The notes beneath the pieces are model-generated. The model had not been told where the DNA came from, did no database searches, and worked only from the letters and a program-made list of their open reading frames with translations. This document shows positions 60,858 to 64,000 of a DNA stretch of 64,000 nucleotides, piece by piece. The position numbers and the translations under genes were made by a program. Within the stretch, counting starts at the first letter, position 1. The number at the start of each line of letters is the position of its first letter. Source of the DNA: Lophius americanus (Eukaryota > Chordata > Actinopteri > Lophiiformes > Lophiidae); the NCBI GenBank assembly GCA_037951165.1, contig JBBDHG010000024.1, positions 7,713,001 to 7,777,000 of the forward strand, given 5' to 3'.

Positions 60858-60874
60858 GCTTCAGAAGTCACGGC

Positions 60875-63800
60875 CTACATGTGGACAAACGAAGGGAAAG
60901 ACCAATTTGGGCTGGAATCAACGTCTTTTTGTCAATGGACTGATAGAAAATTCCGGAGTGGACTCTGAATTGGGCCGGGTTTTCACTTTTCTCTATTTAC
61001 CTCACGCAGCATTGATTCAACTGACGCCACTTGCATCGAGGACATTTTGTACCAATTTATGAGCCAGGAAACTACTGACCTTAAACTCTGTGTGCCAGAT
61101 ATACTTTATTTAATGGCTAGACAGTGATATAGGGTTAAATCAAGCGTAGCTCATGATGCCCTCACATAAGTGCCCACGATACTACCATTTTAAAATGTAA
61201 AAAAAACTATTAGAACTTGCAAAGATATGAAAATCACTCTTCCCCATTGTCTCACTTCCTGAGACTTTATATAATAATTCTGAAATAGCAAAAACATAGA
61301 TATATTTATATCAGTTACCAATGGCAACAGTGGTGGAGGAAGAGGGGAGAACAAATAAAAAGGGCACCAGCTTGTTTCCAGTGGGGCACCAGCTTGTAAG
61401 AAGTAGTGATTTATATATGGAGAAACATTTACAAACCCTGGCTTGGAATAAGAATATTTTATTATGTGACTCATCTCATAACTGCAACAATAAAAGAAGG
61501 CACTCAATAGAGAGCACACCTCCACCAAGGCCAAACAGTCGCTTTTATAATTGAATTAAACCCCAATGCTAAATCCAACAAGACATTGATGCAATCGATA
61601 TGGCTGTCCTCAGCATTCTGTTTAAGTAAAAATAACTAATGGCCTTCTTTTTTGGCACATGCAGCACCCTTCCACCAAGTTTAATGAAAAGCCATTAAGT
61701 AGTTTAAGTTGGTTCCATATAGCAGGAAAGGCAAGGAGTAATAAAGAGTAGGAGGTGATATTTTTTGAGGCAACAAAATTGAATGAGTGCCCTCATATTC
61801 GATGTTTACTGCCGTTTGAATTTGAAAGAAAACTCAGAATAAAGCCCAGCACTAACGATCACGGCGAGAGACAGTGAGTGGTCAAGGATCCACCAGAGAC
61901 GTGAGTCGATCTCAGAGATGATTCAAAAAAATGTCAACAGGAATCAGTGAAGCGAGCACATATGGGCCTGTCTGCTCAGTCTGTGTGTGTGTGTGCCAAT
62001 GCAAATGACTAAGAACTGGTTGGAAACAATACATGGAGCGATGCTGCAGCAGCCAGAGTCTGCAGGATACAGCAGTGTATGTCCTGAGGGGAGACAGAGG
62101 GGAAGAGTAGCAACAAAAGGAAGTGAAAACCTCTCTGGAGTCTTAAGACACCAGGCCTACAATGGTGCAGTATGTAGGGAATGCAGGTTCTGTGTCGACC
62201 ACAGATAACAGTAAGTAATGCGTAACGATAAGGCTAAAAGAAAAATCAATAAGGTTCACTTGTGCTGAGCTTTTCACAGCGGTAACATCCCGCACTAGAA
62301 AGTGAAGGAGGAGGGAGAGAAGGGGAGGGGTGTGTCACTGTCTCGTTCACCCAGCAGCTTGCATTATGCTGCGTAACATCAGGCTACATAGCTTTTGAGC
62401 TCTAATCTGTTGTTACACAGCCAGTGGGATTCATGGAATAACAACAAGTTCACAGAGCTATCGATAGATACTATGTATGGGCGTGAGCTTTTCCTTCAGG
62501 GGCAACAGTTTCCTAAGGGAGCAATTGTCTTTTTCTATTTTTCTGCAGCAGTCTGAGTGTTCAATATCGTACGCCCAGGCCCTCCTCCACTTGTCAAAAT
62601 GAATAATCCCACTTTCATGGAGCATGGTTGTCCTGGAGAGGTGGCTGGAGGTGGACAGATGGGTGGGGACATTACGACTTCACTGACTCTGACGAGGCAG
62701 AGATCTCTGCAGCCGGGATTGGTGTTAATGCATCACAGGGATGAACTCTGATTACAGTCCAATTAGCATTCTGCAGGAGACTTTTCTCCTAAGGAGCCGT
62801 CATCATAGGCCTCAGACACAGAGGAGCATAGTTCGGCTTCTGCTGTGCAGACAAAAATACATATTTATAAATTAACCTGAAGCCAATTAGAACAGATTGA
62901 CTCTACCAAAAATGTCATACTGACCCTTGGTATTCTGCAGTTATGACATCACTGTGACCCTCAGACTGTCACCCTGCATGTTAGTGAGGTTATAAATGCA
63001 ACTAATCGGTATCGGTTGTGACTCTTACTTGGTGCGTGCCTTCCTCCCGTATAATCTGACTCACATCAGGTAGTGGGAGACATTTTATTTCTCTTTGTTC
63101 TAATGTCACAAAGCCATGGTGATGATGCTTTCAGACGTTATGGTCTGCAAAGTAATGCCGGGAACTGCGCAGGCAACCGCAAAACAGCATTCAAGCAAGC
63201 ATGAGTAGTAACAGCTCATGTGTGAGATGACAACAGGAAACACCAGACTGAGAGCATCGACTCAGGCTAGTCATCTGACTGATCATCATCCGCCTGGCAG
63301 GAGCTCTCCTCTTTCAGATGGGGGTGTATAGGACAGATTTAGAAACCTGTGTCTCCTCTTCACGGCCATGAGAGGGTAGTCAATACAATTCCACATCTGT
63401 GTTTCTTCGGTAGTGTGCACACACACAACTCCCAGAGCACACCGTACACGTTTTGCATCCATTTTTAGAAACACAGCCTGGCATTCTCCTTGGATACTTG
63501 GTGAACGCACATCAAGAGCTTTATATCTTTTCAGGCACTTGCACGGATTATTGTTGGCTTTCAGACGCAGGTGTGTGAGTCATTACTGCAGAACATATCA
63601 CTCTAGTAAAAGCACCTTGTGATGGCAGCACATTGACGTTTCCAGATGTTGGTGCATGCAGAACCAGAATCAAACAAGGGGAGTGACAGTGAGGCGATGG
63701 GCCGTTGGTGGATTGATCCAACTCAGGAGCTTAAGGAGGTTGGGGAGATGAGGGCTACGGTCTTTTGTACTACGATCAGCAGGAAACCAACACAAAGGCA

Positions 63801-64000
63801 GAGGTTCTACTCCAAAGAAGAATTTGTGTTTCAACATCAGGATTATATAAATATATGAATTGAAGATGTCATTTAAACGGGTGTTAATGATTCTCGTGCA
63901 GATATTATTTTATAGTTTGAGCCCTCATGTTAATTGACTCTTAATGCATGTAAGATCGGTTTTGAAAACGCTTAAGATTTTCACAAAAGAAAAAAAATAC
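60875..64000. other. Region upstream of the first RPH3A coding exon, no gene found
   Basis: An acceptor-like CCACATGTAG (AG at 60875-60876) precedes 17 nt of 5' UTR, so this region is probably the start of a 5' UTR intron. About 61500-61740 has CACCCTTCCACCAAGTTTAAT-type dispersed fish repeat text. Open frames on both strands are short and unrecognised, and no upstream exon could be placed. Confidence 0.5.

Noticed and set aside
1..64000. CRISPR, phage, operon or other novel multi-gene system
   Set aside because: All recognisable coding DNA belongs to three intron-split vertebrate genes and transposon relics; no direct-repeat/spacer array or compact gene cluster exists.

Overview
This window is vertebrate nuclear DNA, almost certainly from a teleost fish. 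The genes are intron-split with GT-AG (a few GC-AG) introns. The repeats are of fish type: a LINE with flanking target-site duplications, two Tc1/mariner families, and dispersed fish elements. All three recognisable genes lie on the minus strand, so transcription runs from high to low coordinates. No prokaryotic operon, CRISPR array, phage or previously undescribed multi-gene system was found.

Layout. (1) 341-33523: the 5' three-quarters of HECTD4, a giant HECT-family E3 ubiquitin ligase. I could join 60 coding exons with matching splice phases into one open frame of 9,487 nt (about 3,162 codons). The remaining C-terminus, including the catalytic HECT domain, lies beyond the left edge. (2) 33524-36372: the HECTD4 5' UTR and CpG-rich promoter (YY1-like and ZNF143-like sites), then an AT-rich spacer with a 72-bp palindrome and a LINE scrap. 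(3) 36373-47614: a complete six-exon group III secreted phospholipase A2 gene (PLA2G3 type, 677 codons) with a signal peptide, a furin-type site, the catalytic CCREHDHC motif and an unusually long Ser/Thr-rich exon 4. It has a TATA box and a CCAAT box. (4) 50404-60857: a complete 17-coding-exon rabphilin-3A gene (RPH3A, 622 codons), with an N-terminal Rab-binding zinc finger, a Pro/acidic linker and two C2 domains, including a 12-nt microexon. (5) 60875-64000: sequence upstream of the first RPH3A coding exon, with no supported gene.

The genes do not form a pathway. HECTD4 acts in ubiquitin transfer, PLA2G3 in secreted lipid hydrolysis, and RPH3A in Rab3/Rab27-linked vesicle exocytosis. HECTD4 and RPH3A are neighbours on human chromosome 12q24, whereas human PLA2G3 is on 22q12, so this order is a fish-side microsynteny point. 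The most useful unusual items are three GC-AG introns (one beside an in-frame 57-nt RPH3A exon with an all-C acceptor tract), the RPH3A microexon, the mucin-like PLA2G3 exon, two LINE copies sharing a stop codon, inverted Tc1 copies in neighbouring genes, a 41-bp hairpin minisatellite and several perfect palindromes.
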